Below, in pieces: positions 9,538-19,697 of a DNA stretch of 64,000 nucleotides. Made by a program: the position numbers and the translations under genes. The notes under the pieces were generated by a model. That model ran no database searches and was not told where the DNA came from. It was given only the letters and a program-made list of their open reading frames with translations. Within the stretch, counting starts at the first letter, position 1. The number at the start of each line of letters is the position of its first letter. The stretch is from Oceanimonas aquatica (GTDB lineage Bacteria; Pseudomonadota; Gammaproteobacteria; Enterobacterales; Aeromonadaceae). The stretch spans positions 27,452 through 91,451 of the forward strand of contig NZ_JAVBHX010000011.1 of assembly GCF_030732065.1 (NCBI RefSeq). Reading direction: 5' to 3'.

Positions 9538-10251
9538 TCAGTCGCCCAGCAGCACCGACTCCAGCGCCACTTCCATCATTTGATCAAAGCCGGTCTGGCG
9601 CTCATCGGCGCTGAGCTGCTCGCCGCGCAGTATGTGATCCGATACCGTGCAAATGGTCAGGGCCCGGGCGCCGTATTCGGCGGCCACGCCATAGAGCCCG
9701 GCGGCTTCCATCTCCACCCCCACCACACCGTAGCGCTTCAGTAATTCAAACAGCTCGCTTTGGGGGGTATAGAACAGATCCGCCGAAAACAGGTTGCCCA
9801 CCTTCACCGGCACCTTGAGGTGTCTGGCCGCCGCCACCGCATGTTGCGTCAGTTCAAAGTCGGCGATGGCCGCCAGATCGTGGCCCATAAAGCGAGTACG
9901 GTTGACTCTGGATTCGGTGCTGGCCCCCAGGCCAATCACCAGATCCATCAGATTAACGTCATCGCGCACCGCGCCGCAGGATCCCACCCGGATCAGGTTT
10001 TTAACGTCAAACTCGGTGATCAGCTCCTTGGCGTAGATCGACACCGATGGTATGCCCATGCCGTGGCCCATTACCGACACCGGCCGGCCCTTGTAGCTGC
10101 CGGTAAAGCCCAGCATGTTGCGCACCGCGTTGACCTGGCGCACGTCGGAGAGAAAGGTGTCGGCGATGTATTTGGCCCGCAGCGGATCGCCGGGCATCAG
10201 TATGGTGTCGGCAAAATCGCCGCGTTCCGCCTTGATATGGGGAGTTGCCAT
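9538..10251 (-). CDS. deoD: Purine nucleoside phosphorylase, DeoD type
   Basis: The 237-aa enzyme phosphorolyses purine (deoxy)nucleosides to base and (deoxy)ribose-1-phosphate. Family landmarks are [20 protein letters not shown] at the N-terminus, RVGSCGAV, the [15 protein letters not shown] segment, and TVSDHI near the C-terminus. Size matches hexameric DeoD (239 aa in E. coli). GGAAGGAA precedes the ATG. It is the last gene of the deoC-deoB-deoD unit, 30 bases after deoB. Confidence 0.97.
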   Translation of the reverse strand: MATPHIKAERGDFADTILMPGDPLRAKYIADTFLSDVRQVNAVRNMLGFTGSYKGRPVSVMGHGMGIPSVSIYAKELITEFDVKNLIRVGSCGAVRDDVNLMDLVIGLGASTESRVNRTRFMGHDLAAIADFELTQHAVAAARHLKVPVKVGNLFSADLFYTPQSELFELLKRYGVVGVEMEAAGLYGVAAEYGARALTICTVSDHILRGEQLSADERQTGFDQMMEVALESVLLGD

Positions 10252-10281
10252 GCTTGTTCCTTCCCTTGGTAAAAGTGAGGC

Positions 10282-11499
10282 TCAGAGAAAAGAGCGGCCA
10301 AAGTCCATGGGACTGGTGCCGAAATAAGCTGCCAGGCTCTGGCCGATATCGGCAAAGGTGCCCCGCCCGCCAAGTGTCCCCGGCGTCAGCCCGGCGCCGG
10401 TGCAGAGTACCGGAATATGCTCCCGGGTATGCTCGGTGCCTTTCCAGGTGGGATCGCAGCCATGATCCGCGGTGAGGATCAGCAGATCCTCGGGGGCCAG
10501 CAGGCTCAGCAGCTCGGGCAGGCGGCGATCAAAGGCTTCCAATGCGGCGGCATAACCGGCCACATTGCGCCGGTGGCCGTAGCTTGAGTCAAAGTCGACG
10601 AAATTGGTCATGATAAGGGTATTGTGGCCGGCGGCCTTCAGCTCGCTCAGGGTGGCATCGAACAAGGCGTCGTGGCCACTGGCCTTAAGCTGGCGGGTAA
10701 TGCCGCAGTGGGCGTAGATGTCGGCAATCTTGCCGATGGACACCACCTCGCCATCCAACTCGTCTACCAGCTTTTGCAGCACGGTGGGGGCCGGCGGTTC
10801 AATGCTGTAGTCCCGGCGGTTGCCGGTGCGCACAAAGTCGGCGGCGGTGTCACCCACAAAGGGACGGGCAATGACCCGGCCGATGTTGTAGGGCATCAGC
10901 AGTTCCCGGGCGGTTTCACACAGGGCATACAGCCGCTCCAGGCCAAAGTGCTGCTCGTGGCAGGCGATCTGGAATACCGAGTCCGCCGAGGTGTAGCAAA
11001 TCGGCTTGCCGGTACGTTCATGCTCCTCGCCCAGCTCTTCAAGTATGGTGGTGCCCGAGGCGTGGCAGTTGCCGAGAATACCCGGCAGGCCGGACCGCTC
11101 AACCAGCTCGTCGACAAGTTCCTGCGGAAAGCTGTTTTCGGTATCAGCAAAATACCCCCAGTCAAACAGTACCGGCACACCGGCGATTTCCCAGTGGCCC
11201 GAGGGCGTGTCCTTGCCCGACGACAGCTCCCGGGCGTAGCCGTAGCTGCCGGCCACGTCCGCCGGCAGAGTCACTCCCTCAGCCACGGTGCCGGTGCTCT
11301 CGGCATGGGCGTGAAACAGCCCCAGCCGGGCCAGGTTGGGCAGTTGCAGCGGCCCCTCGCGGCCGCTGTTGGCCTCGCCTCGTGCACAGGCGGCGGCAAT
11401 ATGCCCCAGGGTGTCGGCACCGGCGTCGCCGAAACGCTCGGCGTCGGGGGCGGCACCAATGCCAAAGGAATCGAGAACCAGTACGATGGCGCGTTTCAT
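10282..11499 (-). CDS. deoB: Phosphopentomutase
   Basis: The 405-aa alkaline-phosphatase-superfamily enzyme interconverts (deoxy)ribose-1-phosphate and -5-phosphate. The metal site begins with [14 protein letters not shown] at the N-terminus and continues with DTPSGHWEI (about residue 96) and the C-terminal [19 protein letters not shown] motif. Length is normal. It sits between deoC (36 bases upstream) and deoD (30 bases downstream), so a single transcript is likely. Confidence 0.97.
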   Translation of the reverse strand: MKRAIVLVLDSFGIGAAPDAERFGDAGADTLGHIAAACARGEANSGREGPLQLPNLARLGLFHAHAESTGTVAEGVTLPADVAGSYGYARELSSGKDTPSGHWEIAGVPVLFDWGYFADTENSFPQELVDELVERSGLPGILGNCHASGTTILEELGEEHERTGKPICYTSADSVFQIACHEQHFGLERLYALCETARELLMPYNIGRVIARPFVGDTAADFVRTGNRRDYSIEPPAPTVLQKLVDELDGEVVSIGKIADIYAHCGITRQLKASGHDALFDATLSELKAAGHNTLIMTNFVDFDSSYGHRRNVAGYAAALEAFDRRLPELLSLLAPEDLLILTADHGCDPTWKGTEHTREHIPVLCTGAGLTPGTLGGRGTFADIGQSLAAYFGTSPMDFGRSFL

Positions 11500-11534
11500 G
11501 ATGAGTTTCCTCAGGCCCTGAAGCCAAATGAACG

Positions 11535-12308
11535 TCAGTAAGCGGACCGGCCGCCGTCATGGGGAGTTAACTGCAGGGTATGCAGCAGATCGCTCAGCAG
11601 CCCGGAAGCGCCGAGGCGAACATGGGCCGGCGTGATCCAGTCCGGGCCCATGATGTCGACGGCCAGCCTCAGGTAGTCCGCCGCCTGGGCCAAAGTACGC
11701 ACACCGCCGGCGGCCTTGAAGCCCACCGGCCGGTCGGCATGGCGAATCACCTCCAGCATGATTCTGGCTGCCTTAAGCGTGGCATTGACCGCCACCTTGC
11801 CGGTGGAGGTCTTGATAAAGTCGGCACCGCCCTCGATGGCCAGCTCGCTGGCCCGTTTTATCAGCGCCGGTGTGCCCAGCTCGCCGCTTTCGATGATCAC
11901 CTTGAGAATACGCTCGCCACAGGCCGCCTTGCAGGCCCGCACCAGTTCAAGGCCGGTGTGCTCGTCACCGGCCATCAGCGCCCGCCAGGGAAACACCAGA
12001 TCCACCTCGTCGGCCCCGGCGGCGATGGCGGCGCGCGTTTCCCGTTCGGCCTGCTCGATGTCGCTGCCGCCGGCGGGAAAGTTGGTGACCGTGGCCACGC
12101 GCACCCGCTCCGCCACCCCCAGCTCGGCGAGGGTTTGCCTGGCCAGCGGCACAAATGCTGAGTAGACACACACCGCCGCCGGGGTGCCGGCCGGTGTCAC
12201 CGCCCGATGGCACAGGGCGAGGATGTCGGCCTGGGTGTCATTCTCGTTAAGACTGGTCAGATCCATCAGGCTCAGGGCCTGCTGAGCAAGCTGTTGCGAT
12301 GCCGTCAT
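11535..12308 (-). CDS. deoC: Deoxyribose-phosphate aldolase
   Basis: The 257-aa class I aldolase splits deoxyribose-5-phosphate into glyceraldehyde-3-phosphate and acetaldehyde. The Schiff-base lysine region DFIKTSTGK and the [10 protein letters not shown] loop are present. The chosen ATG (MTASQQLAQ) follows AAGGAGA by 7 bases; an upstream in-frame extension has no family resemblance. It heads the deoC-deoB-deoD run. Thymidine phosphorylase (deoA), which lies between deoC and deoB in E. coli, is absent from this cluster. Confidence 0.97.
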   Translation of the reverse strand: MTASQQLAQQALSLMDLTSLNENDTQADILALCHRAVTPAGTPAAVCVYSAFVPLARQTLAELGVAERVRVATVTNFPAGGSDIEQAERETRAAIAAGADEVDLVFPWRALMAGDEHTGLELVRACKAACGERILKVIIESGELGTPALIKRASELAIEGGADFIKTSTGKVAVNATLKAARIMLEVIRHADRPVGFKAAGGVRTLAQAADYLRLAVDIMGPDWITPAHVRLGASGLLSDLLHTLQLTPHDGGRSAY

Positions 12309-12351
12309 GCAATGATCTCCTTGTGGCTTGCTCCAGTGTACGGAAAACCTC

Positions 12352-13116
12352 CTACCAGGCAAACAGCCGGCCGGCGTTGCTTTCCAGCGCTGTCGCCAGC
12401 CGCTCCACTGGCTCGGTACGAATGCCGGCCAGCGCCTGCAGTATCAAAGGCAGTCGCTCGGGGTGGTTGGGCTGGCCCTGAAAACCGCACAAGGGCATGT
12501 CGGGAGCATCGGTTTCCAGTACCAGAGACTCAAGGGGCATGGCGGCGATGGTGTTGCGGGTCTTTTGGGCCCGCTCATAGGTGATGGTGCCGCCCACGCC
12601 CAGATGAATGCCCAGCTTCCAGAACGCCTCGGCCTGTTGCAGCGAGCCGGCAAAGCCGTGTACCACGCCCCCCACCGGAGTAAAGCGGCGCAGCCACTTC
12701 AGCAGCAGGTCGTGGGCCTTGTGGCTGTGCATGATCACCGGCAGTCCGCGTTCACAGGCCAGTTTAAGCTGAAACACAAAGGCGTCTTCCTGCTCGGTCA
12801 TGGCCAGCTTGCAGGCCACATCCAGCCCGGTTTCGCCGATGGCCACGCAGGCCGGACCAGCCTGGTCCAGCGCCGCAACCAGCCGCTCCTGCCACTGAGC
12901 CGACGCACTTTCAACCCACCAGGGGTGCAGCCCCAGCGCATAACGGGTACCGGAAAGCTGCCGGCACAGCGCGGGCAGCCCAGGCCACTGAGCTTCTTCC
13001 ACCCCCGGGATCACCAGCCGGTGCACCCCCGCCGCCTGGGCCCGGCGCCAGTGCGCCGGCCGGTCGTCGGCAAAGGCGTCGAAGTCGAAATGGCAGTGGG
13101 TGTCGGTCAGCAGCAT
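12352..13116 (-). CDS. yjjV: TatD-family metal-dependent hydrolase (YjjV-like)
   Basis: A 254-aa TIM-barrel hydrolase of the TatD DNase family. Metal ligands are seen in TDTHCHFDF at the start, LGLHPWW (about residue 80), the GETGLDV glutamate (about residue 102), VIMHSHKA (about residue 135) and ETDAPD near the C-terminus. The ATG at MLLTDTHC is preferred to a TTG two codons upstream. It stands just upstream of deoC on the same strand, the neighbourhood of yjjV in E. coli, and probably acts as a deoxyribonuclease or related esterase. Confidence 0.9.
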   Translation of the reverse strand: MLLTDTHCHFDFDAFADDRPAHWRRAQAAGVHRLVIPGVEEAQWPGLPALCRQLSGTRYALGLHPWWVESASAQWQERLVAALDQAGPACVAIGETGLDVACKLAMTEQEDAFVFQLKLACERGLPVIMHSHKAHDLLLKWLRRFTPVGGVVHGFAGSLQQAEAFWKLGIHLGVGGTITYERAQKTRNTIAAMPLESLVLETDAPDMPLCGFQGQPNHPERLPLILQALAGIRTEPVERLATALESNAGRLFAW

Positions 13117-13170
13117 GGGCAATCCGGGCAGATGGCGGTGAACTGATGTCAGAGTATCAGAACGGCGGGC

Positions 13171-13199
13171 AAAAAAATGCCGGCCCCGAGGCCGGCATT
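13171..13199 (-). terminator. Terminator downstream of prfC
   Basis: A 10-bp stem (AATGCCGGCC/GGCCGGCATT) with a CCGA loop is followed on the minus strand by seven T residues, about 15 bases after the prfC stop. Confidence 0.93.
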
Positions 13200-13213
13200 C
13201 TGACCCGGAAGCC

Positions 13214-14803
13214 TTAGTGCTCCCGGGTCTTGCTGAACTGAATGTCCGGATAGCGCTCCTGGGTCAGGTTCAGGTTGACCATGGTGGGGGCGATATAGGT
13301 CAGGTTGTCGCCGCCGTCCAGCGCCAGGTTGGCGGATACCTTGCGCTGAAACTCGTCCAGCTTTTTGGCGTCACTGCCATACACCCAGCGCGCGGTGGAC
13401 ACGTTGACCGACTCGTACAGGGCATCCACGTTGTATTCCGCCTTGAGGCGGGCGACCACCACGTCAAACTGCAGCACACCCACGGCGCCCACGATCAGAT
13501 CGTTGTTGTCGAGCGGGCGGAACACCTGCACCGCGCCTTCTTCCGACAGCTGTACCAGGCCCTTGAGCAACTGCTTCTGCTTGAGCGGATCCCGCAGGCG
13601 AATGCGGCGGAACAGCTCGGGCGCGAAGTTGGGAATGCCCGAGAACTTGAGCTCTTCCCCCTGGGTAAAGGTGTCACCAATCTGAATGGTACCGTGGTTG
13701 TGCAGGCCGATAATGTCGCCGGCATAGGCTTCTTCCGCCCGCTCCCGGTCGCCGGCCATAAAGGTCACCGCATCGGAAATGCTCACCGTCTTGCCGATGC
13801 GCACGTGCTTCATCTTCATGCCCTGGGTGTACTTGCCCGAGACGATGCGCATAAAGGCGATACGGTCCCGGTGACGGGGATCCATGTTGGCCTGAATCTT
13901 AAAGACGAAACCGGAGAACTTGTCATCATCGGCGGTCACTTCCCGCTCGTGGGTCTGACGCGGCTGGGGTTCCGGCGCCCACTCGGTCAGGCCGTCGAGC
14001 ATGTGGTCCACGCCGAAGTTGCCGAGGGCGGTACCGAAAAACACCGGGCTCAGATCGCCGGACAGGAACAGCTCCTGGTCAAAATCGTTGGAGGCCCCCA
14101 TCACCAGCTCCAGCTCTTCCCGCAACTGGTCGGCCAGGCCGTCGCCCACGGCTTCATCCAGCTCGGGATTGTCCAGCCCCTTGATAATGCGCACATCCTG
14201 AATGGTGTGGCCCTGGCCGGACTGATACAGAATGGTTTCATCCCGGTGCAGGTGGTAAACCCCCTTGAACAGCTTGCCGCTGCCAATGGGCCAGGTCACC
14301 GGCGCGCACATGATATTAAGCTCGGTTTCAACCTCGTCGAGCAGCTCCATGGGGTCGCGAATATCCCGGTCGAGCTTGTTCATAAAGGTGACGATGGGGG
14401 TGTCACGCAGCCGGGTAACTTCCATCAGTTTGCGGGTCCGGTCTTCCACGCCCTTGGCGGCGTCGATCACCATCAGGCAGGAGTCCACCGCGGTCAGGGT
14501 ACGGTAGGTATCTTCCGAGAAGTCTTCGTGGCCCGGGGTGTCGAGCAGGTTCACCAGGCGGTCGTTGTAGGGAAACTGCATCACCGAGGTGGTGACCGAG
14601 ATGCCCCGCTCCTTTTCCATTTCCATCCAGTCCGACTTGGCGTGCTGGCCCGAGCCCCGGCCCTTGACGGTACCGGCGCTCTGAATGGCCTGACCGTGCA
14701 GCAGCACCTTTTCGGTGATGGTGGTCTTACCGGCGTCCGGGTGAGAGATAATGGCAAAGGTACGGCGCTTGGCAATTTCCTGCGCGATGGTGCTGTTTGA
14801 CAT
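13214..14803 (-). CDS. prfC: Peptide chain release factor 3
   Basis: The 529-aa translational GTPase recycles release factors 1 and 2 from the ribosome. GTPase motifs are seen as SHPDAGKTT (about residue 19), [14 protein letters not shown] (about residue 90) and [10 protein letters not shown] (about residue 145). Length equals that of E. coli RF3. The start at [10 protein letters not shown] is preferred over an upstream in-frame ATG on family resemblance. It has its own terminator, separating it from yjjV. Confidence 0.97.
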   Translation of the reverse strand: MSNSTIAQEIAKRRTFAIISHPDAGKTTITEKVLLHGQAIQSAGTVKGRGSGQHAKSDWMEMEKERGISVTTSVMQFPYNDRLVNLLDTPGHEDFSEDTYRTLTAVDSCLMVIDAAKGVEDRTRKLMEVTRLRDTPIVTFMNKLDRDIRDPMELLDEVETELNIMCAPVTWPIGSGKLFKGVYHLHRDETILYQSGQGHTIQDVRIIKGLDNPELDEAVGDGLADQLREELELVMGASNDFDQELFLSGDLSPVFFGTALGNFGVDHMLDGLTEWAPEPQPRQTHEREVTADDDKFSGFVFKIQANMDPRHRDRIAFMRIVSGKYTQGMKMKHVRIGKTVSISDAVTFMAGDRERAEEAYAGDIIGLHNHGTIQIGDTFTQGEELKFSGIPNFAPELFRRIRLRDPLKQKQLLKGLVQLSEEGAVQVFRPLDNNDLIVGAVGVLQFDVVVARLKAEYNVDALYESVNVSTARWVYGSDAKKLDEFQRKVSANLALDGGDNLTYIAPTMVNLNLTQERYPDIQFSKTREH

Positions 14804-15004
14804 GGGTGCTATCTTCTGGGTTGACACGGACCTTGGCTGCCGGCGGTGAGCCTGAAAACATGAAATCCGCTGGGTTTAACTGAACTGGCGGCTATTTTCG
14901 CCTATTCGGCGGCGCTTAACAATCAATCTGATGCCCACGCCAGCTTTCCCCCCGCTGCCGGCGTCGCTAAAATTGGTCGTTTTCAGCCAGGATTTTGCCC
15001 TCTC

Positions 15005-15565
15005 ATGTCCCGCGCCACCTGCCCCCGCTGCCAGCTGCCCGTGCGTACCTGCCTGTGCGCCGATACCTATCCCCAGCCCTGTCCGCTGCCGGTGGTGGTG
15101 CTGCAACACCCGCTGGAAGCCAGACACGCCAAAAGCACGGTGCCGCTGCTGCAACGGGCTCTGCCCGGGCTGGAACGGAGAGTAGCCGAGCACATGGCAC
15201 CGCTGCCGCCCCCGGCCACCGGCCGCTGGTGGCTGCTCTACCCCAGTGACGAGGCGGTGGATATCGACACCACCGCGCCCGCCGGCCTCGACATTGGCGG
15301 CCTGGTGGTGCTCGATGGCACCTGGCGCAAGACCCGGCTGTTGCGTCATCTCAGCCCCTGGCTCAACGACCTGCCCGCCCTCACCTTCAGCCGTGCCCCG
15401 GCGGGGCGCTATGCCATGCGCAAGGGGCCCGGCGGCCAGGCGCTGTCGACTCTGGAAAGCCTGGCCCATGTGCTGGACCGGCTCAGCCCCGCCTTTGACC
15501 CGGCGCCGCTGCATCATCTGCTGGCCTGCCGGGTGGCTCAGTTCTCCCCTGACGGTTACAGTTGA
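15005..15565 (+). CDS. DTW-domain tRNA-uridine aminocarboxypropyltransferase (TapT/YfiP-like)
   Basis: A 186-aa DTW-domain protein. It has an N-terminal CPRCQLPVRTCLC cysteine cluster (residues 6-18) and the family motif DGTWRKTR at about residue 100. Members such as E. coli TapT (YfiP) transfer an aminocarboxypropyl group from S-adenosylmethionine to a uridine in tRNA (acp3U). Target position in this organism is inferred from the family only. The ATG has no strong ribosome-binding site. Confidence 0.85.
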   Translation: MSRATCPRCQLPVRTCLCADTYPQPCPLPVVVLQHPLEARHAKSTVPLLQRALPGLERRVAEHMAPLPPPATGRWWLLYPSDEAVDIDTTAPAGLDIGGLVVLDGTWRKTRLLRHLSPWLNDLPALTFSRAPAGRYAMRKGPGGQALSTLESLAHVLDRLSPAFDPAPLHHLLACRVAQFSPDGYS

Positions 15566-15585
15566 ACATGACATTCAGATTCATG

Positions 15586-15593
15586 TGTATACA
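15586..15593. promoter_or_regulatory. TGTATACA palindrome, upstream copy
   Basis: The 8-bp palindrome TGTATACA in the puuD upstream region, about 290 bases from a longer palindrome with the same core. GTATAC-centred palindromes are typical operators of GntR-family (FadR-subfamily) regulators; the identity of the regulator is inferred only. Confidence 0.4.
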
Positions 15594-15854
15594 AGATACT
15601 CCATCATCGTCCGCAACTTTGCGTGCGACCAAGGTTGCAGCCGCAACCATATGAGCTATGATATTGCCCGCTTTGAGTTCGCTCGATAAGCCGTTCGGCA
15701 CTCGCCGGCAACGATAAACTCCAACCTCTTGATTAACAGTCATTTTATTCGCTTAAACGGCGCCAAAACCGGCAAAGTGGTTGCAAATGCAAGAAAAATA
15801 ACTGTTAATGAATGTTGACAAAGTTCATGTTTTTGAAAAAAATCACCTCACAAA

Positions 15855-15889
15855 TTGTCAACAGTCTAATTTTTGAACTGTATACAGTT
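15855..15889 (+). promoter_or_regulatory. Candidate puuD promoter overlapped by a 14-bp palindromic operator
   Basis: TTGTCA (15855-15860) and TGTATA (15879-15884) form a -35/-10 pair with 18-base spacing. The -10 box is inside the perfect palindrome AACTGTATACAGTT (15876-15889). A protein bound there would block RNA polymerase, so repression of puuD is the simplest reading. The 435-base stretch 15566-16001 holds these sites and no convincing gene. Confidence 0.5.
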
Positions 15890-16001
15890 TGGAAGCACAC
15901 GACAGCGCATGTGGTCTCAGCTCCCGCCCTTGGCAGGGCATCTGTTTCGATGCGCTTGGGTCTCAATCAATACAAAATGAAACAGAGAAGGTAAGACCAT
16001 C

Positions 16002-17261
16002 ATGGAAGCGTATCTGCTGGATTTTGGTAACCTGCTGCTCCGTTGGCTGCACGTCATTGCCGCCATCGCCTGGGTAGGGGAATCCATTTATTTCGTAATG
16101 CTCGACAACGGCCTGCGTCCGCCCAAGTCTGAAGAGTGCAAGAAGAAAGGCGTGTTCGGTGAAATGTGGGCCGTGCACGGCGGTGGTTTCTACCACAACC
16201 AGAAGTATGCAACCAGCCCCGAGCAGCTGCCCGAAGACCTGCACTGGTCTTTCTGGAAGTCTTACACCACCTGGCTGTCCGGTTTCGGTCTGTTCACCCT
16301 GCTGTACCTGACCAAGCCCAGCTTCTACCTGGTTAACCCCGGTTCTCCCTGGGAGTGGGCCGCCAACATGACCGGCTGGCAGGCCAACATCGCCGCCCTG
16401 GCATTCCTGCTGCTGGGCTGGATCGTGTATAACGAGCTGTGCAAGCGCATCAGCCCCAACATGGAAAACGACGGCATTCTGTCTGTGGCCGTTGCCGTGA
16501 TGATGGTGGTTGTGGCTTACCTGAGCACCCACATCTTTGCCGGCCGTGCTGCCTTCCTGCTGACCGGTGCCGTGATGGCCACCGCCATGTCTGCCAACGT
16601 ATTCTTCTGGATTATTCCCGGCCAGCGCCGCATGGTTGCCGCGATGAAAGCCGGTGAAACCCCGAACCCCATCGACGGCAAGCGCGGCAAGCAGCGTTCC
16701 GTACACAACACCTACTTCACCCTGCCGGTAGTGCTGCTGATGCTGAGCAACCACTACTCCTTCACCTACAGCCACGAACTGTCCTGGGTGATCATGACCC
16801 TGTTCATCTTCGCAGGTGCCCTGATCCGTCAGTACTTCGTACTGATGCACGCCGGTCACATCCGTCCGGGTTACCCGATTGCCGGTGTGGCCCTGATCCT
16901 GGTGGCCATCTGGGTGGGTGCGCCCAAGCCTGTAGCAGCTCCGGCTGCGACTGCGCCGGCTGCTTCCCAGTCCGAGACCGCTGCTGCCGGTGAAGCCGCT
17001 GCGCCTGCCGCTGCTACCGTGACCACCGCTCAGGTGCTGAACGTAATGGAAGCCCGCTGTGTGCAGTGTCACGCCGCCAACCCCACTCAGCCCGGCTTTG
17101 CCGCCGCGCCTCTGGGTGTGATGCTGGACTCCGAAGAGCACCTGCTGCTGCAGGTGGATCGGGTGAAGCAGGTTGTTGCCAACAAGTACATGCCGCTGGG
17201 TAACATCACCGGCATGACCGACGAAGAGCGCGCCCTGGTGGCCGCCTGGAACGGTCAGTAA
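16002..17261 (+). CDS. puuD: Membrane urate oxidase PuuD with C-terminal cytochrome c domain
   Basis: The 419-aa product has about eight hydrophobic segments in residues 1-310 (PuuD/urate oxidase N-terminal domain, WLHVIAAIAWVGESIYF at the start), an Ala/Pro-rich linker (about residues 307-340), and a C-terminal cytochrome c domain with CVQCH (about residue 354) and a methionine ligand candidate in KYMPLGN. Family members oxidise urate to 5-hydroxyisourate and pass electrons to the respiratory chain. Codon use is highly biased, suggesting strong expression. AAGGTAAG precedes the ATG. The next pathway enzyme, HiuH, is encoded at 24581-24988. Confidence 0.92.
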   Translation: MEAYLLDFGNLLLRWLHVIAAIAWVGESIYFVMLDNGLRPPKSEECKKKGVFGEMWAVHGGGFYHNQKYATSPEQLPEDLHWSFWKSYTTWLSGFGLFTLLYLTKPSFYLVNPGSPWEWAANMTGWQANIAALAFLLLGWIVYNELCKRISPNMENDGILSVAVAVMMVVVAYLSTHIFAGRAAFLLTGAVMATAMSANVFFWIIPGQRRMVAAMKAGETPNPIDGKRGKQRSVHNTYFTLPVVLLMLSNHYSFTYSHELSWVIMTLFIFAGALIRQYFVLMHAGHIRPGYPIAGVALILVAIWVGAPKPVAAPAATAPAASQSETAAAGEAAAPAAATVTTAQVLNVMEARCVQCHAANPTQPGFAAAPLGVMLDSEEHLLLQVDRVKQVVANKYMPLGNITGMTDEERALVAAWNGQ

Positions 17262-17285
17262 GCAACACAGCCCACGCTGTTGAAA

Positions 17286-17310
17286 GAGCCCGCCTTGTGC
17301 GGGCTTTTTT
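17286..17310 (+). terminator. Terminator of puuD
   Basis: GCCCGC/GCGGGC stem, 5-base loop and six T residues, 25 bases after the puuD stop. Confidence 0.93.
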
Positions 17311-17361
17311 GTGCCTGCCGCTCCAGCCATGGCCTCCCTACTCGCTTTGCACCGCAAAACA

Positions 17362-17376
17362 GGTATTAAAAATACC
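17362..17376. promoter_or_regulatory. Inverted repeat upstream of the SDR gene
   Basis: Perfect 6-bp arms GGTATT/AATACC around AAA in an AT-rich stretch about 100 bases before the SDR start. Its position suggests an operator; the regulator is unknown. Confidence 0.35.
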
Positions 17377-17478
17377 TTTAATTAAAAAGTATAAGACTCA
17401 TTGTGCAGCGCAAAAAATAAGCTATCCTCTGTTCATGTATCAGCCTTCAATGAAACCTCTTTTTAAAAGGACTCCATC

Positions 17479-18231
17479 ATGACCGGTACGTCTCGGGATA
17501 TGCATAACAACATCTGTGTGGTCACCGGCGCCGCTCGCGGGCTGGGCCGTTGCATCAGCGAAACCCTGGCTCAGGCCGGGGCAGCCCGGGTGTATGCCTG
17601 CGACATCGACATGGCACCGGCCGATGCCTGGCTGAGCGAATATGACAATGTTACCGCCGTGCCCCTGGACGTGTGCGACAGCGAAGCGCTGAGCCGGCTC
17701 AGCGCCCGCATTCTGGCCGAACATGGCCGCCTTGACGTTCTGGTGAACAACGCCGGCATCACTCGCGACGCCCTGCTCGACAAGATGACCGAAGCCGACT
17801 GGGATCAAGTGCTGAATGTGAACCTTAAAGGGGTATTCCTGATGACCCAGGCCATGCTGCCGCTGATGAAGCTGAACCAAAGCGGCAGCATCGTCAGCAT
17901 CTCCTCCATCGTGGGTACCGACGGCAACATCGGCCAGAGCAACTACGGCGCCAGCAAAGGCGGCGTGATCAGCATGACCAAAGGCTGGGCCAAGGAGCTG
18001 GCCCGGGGCGGCGCCCAGATCCGGGCAAACTGCATCGCGCCCGGCTTTATCAATACCGAAATGACCCAGGCGGTGCCGGAACGTGTACTGGAAAAAATGA
18101 TCGCCCGCATTCCCCTCGGTCACCTCGGCGACCCCGCCGATATTGCCGAAGGGGTGCTGTTTCTGGCCAGCCAGCGCGCCCGCTACATTACCGGGCAGGT
18201 GCTGAAAATCGATGGCGGGCTGGTGCTTTAA
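17479..18231 (+). CDS. Short-chain dehydrogenase/reductase, FabG/PhaB-like
   Basis: A 250-aa classical SDR. Cofactor motif TGAARGLGR (about residues 15-23), NNAG (about residue 90), catalytic serine in ISSIVG (about residue 140) and YGASKGG (about residue 155) are all intact, and the C-terminus ends ITGQVLKIDGGLVL. This resembles NADPH-dependent 3-oxoacyl or acetoacetyl reductases. As it is not in a fatty-acid or polyester operon, the substrate is uncertain. AAGGA lies 7 bases before the chosen ATG. It is convergent with the permease gene, overlapping it by 4 bases. Confidence 0.85.
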   Translation: MTGTSRDMHNNICVVTGAARGLGRCISETLAQAGAARVYACDIDMAPADAWLSEYDNVTAVPLDVCDSEALSRLSARILAEHGRLDVLVNNAGITRDALLDKMTEADWDQVLNVNLKGVFLMTQAMLPLMKLNQSGSIVSISSIVGTDGNIGQSNYGASKGGVISMTKGWAKELARGGAQIRANCIAPGFINTEMTQAVPERVLEKMIARIPLGHLGDPADIAEGVLFLASQRARYITGQVLKIDGGLVL

Positions 18232-19697
18232 AGCACCTCGGCACGACTGCCCAGGTGCAGCCGCTGGCGTAGGTGACGAGCGAGCACATCCACCAGCATA
18301 TTCAGCCCGGCACACACCAGCAGCAGTGCCATGGCCCGGTCGAAACGAAACTCGCTGAACGCCGAGTCGATAAAAAACCCAAGAGTGGGAATGCCCAGCA
18401 TGCCAAGAATGGCGGTTTCGCGAATGAGGTTCTCAAACCGGTACAGGCTGTAGGCCATAAAGGCGCGATACAGCCGGGGCAGCACCTCGAAAAAGTACAG
18501 GTTCAGGCCGTGAGGAGCATCCTCGCGCAGGCTCAGGGTATTGAGGTGATGGCCCAGCAGATGGGCAATAATGGCGCCGTTGTGCAATCCCAGCGCCAGC
18601 ATGGCCGGCAGCATGCCCGGCCCCAGCAGCAGCATGCCCACAAAGGCCAGCAGGTATTCCGGCAGCGAGCGCATCAGCACCAGCCAGCCATGGCTGGCGC
18701 GACGGCTGACGCCGTTGCCGAAACGCCGGGAGATGGTCGGAAACCACAGCAACGCCAGCACGCCGGTGACCACCAATGACACCAGCGCCAGCACCAGGGT
18801 GTTGGCAAGCCCTGGCCCCACCTGTTGCTGCCACAGCGACCACCACCAGGGCCAGAGCCCGGCCCAGTCGCCACTGCGCAGGGGCGCGGGAATGATGTCC
18901 TCGGTAAAAAAACGGGCCATCAGCGCCCAGTTCAGACTGGCCACCGGCGGCAACCACCACAGCGCTGCCAGCAGGTAAAACGGCACCAGTCTGCCCCGCA
19001 ACCACCAGCGCAGGGTAGCGATGATCAACACCAGGGCATAGAAAAAGGCGGCGGCCTCATCGTAGTAGCCCTGGCGCAACAGGGATTCCAGGTGATAACC
19101 CAGGGTCGGCAGACCGATAAAGCCCAGCACCGCCGAGCTGCGAATGCCGCACTCCAGCCGGTAACCGGTATAAGTGGCCATCTGCCGCCAGCACAGCGGC
19201 ACTTGCAGATAGATGAGCCGGGTCAGCCGCCCAAAGCCCGCCGGCAATGCTTGTTCCGGGGCCGGATCCGCTTCTTCAAACAGTTCGCCGTAGATCTTGG
19301 CAAAGGTGCCCGCATAGGGCAGCGCAATGGCCAGCACCCCGGCCAGGGCCGAGAGCCCCAGCAGCTGCATAAACAGCAGCGCCCAGAACAGCTCGTGCAC
19401 GGCCCGAAGTCCCGCCGCCAGCCGGCGCACCCAGGCCGAGCGATAACCACAGGCCAGGCCCAGGCCGAGCACAGCGCCCTGGGCCACCCCCTGCAGGGCA
19501 AAGGCCAGGGTATTGGCCAGCGCCGACAGCAACACGCTCGGCTCGGGCCAGGCCGGCAGCAGCAGGCCAGCACCGAGCCGACCCAGCTCGAACCAGGGAT
19601 CCACGGCGGTAATGGAAAAATCCGCCCAGGGCAAACACAGCAGCGCCAGCGCCACAAACAGCAGGCTGGTACGGCCCATGGAAGCAGATGAGGTCAT
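18228..19697 (-). CDS. Fused double PhnE-type ABC permease
   Basis: A 489-aa permease built as two tandem PhnE-like halves. Each half ends in the characteristic loop: ECGIRSSAVLGFIGLPTLG (about residues 180-198) and ENLIRETAILGMLGIPTLG (about residues 415-433). About ten to twelve membrane segments are visible. Most phosphonate importers use one PhnE that dimerises or two separate genes, so a fusion is notable. It is the third gene of a binding protein-ATPase-permease run, overlapping the ATPase by 4 bases. Substrate: phosphonate, phosphite or another oxyanion such as selenate. Confidence 0.85.
   Translation of the reverse strand: MTSSASMGRTSLLFVALALLCLPWADFSITAVDPWFELGRLGAGLLLPAWPEPSVLLSALANTLAFALQGVAQGAVLGLGLACGYRSAWVRRLAAGLRAVHELFWALLFMQLLGLSALAGVLAIALPYAGTFAKIYGELFEEADPAPEQALPAGFGRLTRLIYLQVPLCWRQMATYTGYRLECGIRSSAVLGFIGLPTLGYHLESLLRQGYYDEAAAFFYALVLIIATLRWWLRGRLVPFYLLAALWWLPPVASLNWALMARFFTEDIIPAPLRSGDWAGLWPWWWSLWQQQVGPGLANTLVLALVSLVVTGVLALLWFPTISRRFGNGVSRRASHGWLVLMRSLPEYLLAFVGMLLLGPGMLPAMLALGLHNGAIIAHLLGHHLNTLSLREDAPHGLNLYFFEVLPRLYRAFMAYSLYRFENLIRETAILGMLGIPTLGFFIDSAFSEFRFDRAMALLLVCAGLNMLVDVLARHLRQRLHLGSRAEVL

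Noticed and set aside
13217..14800. 527-aa plus-strand frame opposite prfC
   Set aside because: Antisense shadow of prfC caused by third-position GC bias.
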